A model generated the notes under the pieces. It had not been told where the DNA came from. It did no database searches and saw only the letters and a list, made by a program, of their open reading frames with translations. From DATHNF01 sp035486285 (GTDB lineage Bacteria; Patescibacteriota; Saccharimonadia; Saccharimonadales; UBA4665), in assembly GCA_035486285.1 (NCBI GenBank), contig DATHNF010000078.1, forward strand, positions 1 to 6,042: DNA of 6,042 nt. Direction: 5' to 3'. Both the position numbers and the translations under genes were made by a program. Below are positions 4,822 to 6,042 of the stretch, one piece after another; positions within the stretch are counted from its first letter, which is position 1, and every line of letters begins with the position of its first letter.

Positions 4822-6042
4822 CTAGAAGGAGGCAGCCTGGCCGGTGCGGAGCGGTGATACCCAAGTGTGCTCACCGTCACGCCGGGTGATGGTATGCCGC
4901 TGACGCAAGCACTGGAAGGCAGCATAGAGCTGCACAATGTCCATGGCGTAGAACAGTAGGTACATACCGAGTGCTAGGAAGCTGAGCTGGGCCTTTTGGC
5001 GATTCGTAAGATGCTCGTCGGGCCAGACAGTCCACAGCACATAGCTTGTTAGTGTCAGATATGCGCCAAATAAGATACCAGGGGTGTGATAACTAATACT
5101 AAGGTATACGACGTAGCTCAGCAGTACCGGCTCCAGGATCAACATTACTTCGCTCAGCACGGCCATTGGCATGCGATAGCGAGTCAACATTCGACTGTAC
5201 TTGCGGTGGTTAGTATTGCCGATAAGGTGACGATACTTGAAAAGGTTCTGGAGGTTCCCCATCTTCCAGCGATAGCGCTGCCTCAGCAAGCCGCGAAAAG
5301 TTTGGACCCCCTCAGTCATAGCTACCACATCAGCCGCGTAGACGATACGATGGCGGCGATTACCTTTCTTAGAAATCAACTTCAAGCTGAGACCAATGTC
5401 TTCGGTCATGGTGTCAGTGTCATAGAGACCGGCTCGTTGTAACGCTCGCGTGCGATAGGTCGAAGCCACGCCGCCAATGATGAACTCGCTGTTAGTCAGG
5501 CTGTAAAACTTCTTGGAACGATAGCCGATCATATGTTCAAAGCGTTGTAATACACCAAGCCACTGCTTGCTTGACATAACTCGTACATTAGCTGCTACAC
5601 CAATGACCTTTCGGTCTTTGAAATAGCCGACAGCTCGGCTGATGGCGGCAGGATGAAGTATAGAATCGGCATCTAGGCACATGGTCAGTTCACCGCGAAC
5701 GTGATTGGTAATGGCGTTATTCATAGCTGACGCTTTACCGCCGTTAATTTGTGATACCAGTAGGACGCGGTGCTTGCCAATCTGCCCTCTAACGTAGCGT
5801 CGCTGCTGGCGACCCGCTTTGGACCAATCGTAGCGGGCAGTGTAGCTTCTTGCGCGCAGCTTGGGGTGTTTCTTAATGTAGTTACGGATTATGGCGACCG
5901 TGTCATCTTTTGAGCCGTCATCGATAATAATAAGCTCAAACTTTGCATAGTCACTCGCGAGAGCTGAGTCAAGAGTTCGCTTAATACTCAAGGCTTCATT
6001 GTGAGCTGGGATAACAACGCTGACTAGTGGCCATTTGCGGCG
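4822..6042 (-). CDS. membrane family 2 glycosyltransferase, processive type (5' end outside window)
   Basis: This is probably a membrane synthase that polymerises or extends a surface polysaccharide from nucleotide sugars, of the hyaluronan synthase/PgaC/NodC kind. The frame stays open to the right edge, and the GT-A fold opens there with KWPLVSVVIPAHNEA, so the TTG at 5991 is not the start. Numbering from the first visible codon (406 residues seen): IIIDDGSKDDT (38-48), NGGKASAMNNAI (100-111), DxD metal site LDADS (123-127), GGVASTYR (190-197), catalytic-base motif TED (213-215) and QRYRW (255-259), the product-binding motif of processive enzymes. At least three hydrophobic membrane segments follow, near 291-316, 320-340 and 351-375, then a short polar tail ending TAG at 4824-4822. 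A basic stretch of about 30 residues (roughly 62-95) is inserted before NGGKA. N-terminal membrane helices probably lie outside the window. The sugar cannot be told from sequence. Confidence 0.9.
   Translation of the reverse strand, partial: RRKWPLVSVVIPAHNEALSIKRTLDSALASDYAKFELIIIDDGSKDDTVAIIRNYIKKHPKLRARSYTARYDWSKAGRQQRRYVRGQIGKHRVLLVSQINGGKASAMNNAITNHVRGELTMCLDADSILHPAAISRAVGYFKDRKVIGVAANVRVMSSKQWLGVLQRFEHMIGYRSKKFYSLTNSEFIIGGVASTYRTRALQRAGLYDTDTMTEDIGLSLKLISKKGNRRHRIVYAADVVAMTEGVQTFRGLLRQRYRWKMGNLQNLFKYRHLIGNTNHRKYSRMLTRYRMPMAVLSEVMLILEPVLLSYVVYLSISYHTPGILFGAYLTLTSYVLWTVWPDEHLTNRQKAQLSFLALGMYLLFYAMDIVQLYAAFQCLRQRHTITRRDGEHTWVSPLRTGQAASF

Noticed and set aside
4476..4889. 137-residue + strand ORF across the end of murA
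   Set aside because: It is in another frame of murA and runs into the antisense of the glycosyltransferase gene. Its composition (Ser/Pro/Arg/Leu-rich) is typical of an out-of-frame shadow.
5989..5991. TTG as the start codon of the glycosyltransferase
   Set aside because: The frame continues upstream to the window edge with the conserved GT2 opening strand (PLVSVVIPAHNEA), so the real start lies beyond 6042.
129..6042. UGA recoded as glycine (Gracilibacteria/Absconditabacteria code)
   Set aside because: No TGA stop is seen among six genes, but conserved glycines are encoded by GGN and no in-frame TGA interrupts the conserved domains. The standard code explains everything.

Overview
The window (roughly balanced G+C) most likely comes from a Patescibacteria/CPR bacterium, with Candidatus Saccharibacteria (TM7) the best guess. 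The main pointers are a MurA carrying an N-terminal XRE-type helix-turn-helix, a GlyA with a lengthened loop before its PGLQGGP motif, and three genes whose only promoter-like sequence lies directly against the start codon, as in leaderless mRNAs. This taxonomic call rests on remembered family features and gene style, without any database search. The six visible stops are TAA or TAG, and conserved glycines use GGN codons, so the standard genetic code fits.

Layout, left to right: (1) a possible C-terminal tail of an unidentified + strand gene (3-110). (2) On the - strand, an XRE regulator with a DUF3467-like C-terminal half (129-671). (3) On the + strand, murB, UDP-N-acetylenolpyruvoylglucosamine reductase (738-1769, probable start 741). 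(4) On the - strand, glyA, serine hydroxymethyltransferase (1823-3091). (5) On the + strand, an HTH-MurA fusion, UDP-GlcNAc enolpyruvyl transferase (3275-4795). (6) On the - strand, a membrane-bound processive-type family 2 glycosyltransferase whose 5' end lies beyond the right edge (4822-6042). Strands alternate at every gene, so no two neighbours form an operon. Convergent pairs are separated by 18, 53 and 26 bp and divergent pairs by 66 and 183 bp. No gap exceeds 183 bp, and I see no RNA gene, mobile element, CRISPR array or convincing hairpin terminator.

How the genes fit together: MurA and MurB catalyse the two consecutive committed steps from UDP-GlcNAc to UDP-MurNAc in peptidoglycan synthesis. 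Each is tied to an XRE-type DNA-binding domain, MurA by fusion and MurB by a divergently transcribed neighbour. A 14-bp inverted repeat (TTGCTG-TG-CAGCAA, 3214-3227) lies just upstream of the predicted murA promoter and is a candidate operator. The glycosyltransferase probably makes or extends a surface polysaccharide. GlyA supplies glycine and one-carbon units and has no evident link to the wall genes beyond sharing the intergenic region with murA.

The most interesting element is the HTH-MurA fusion with its nearby palindrome. It would be a candidate for a cell-wall enzyme that also regulates transcription; this is a hypothesis, and the sequence alone does not show it.
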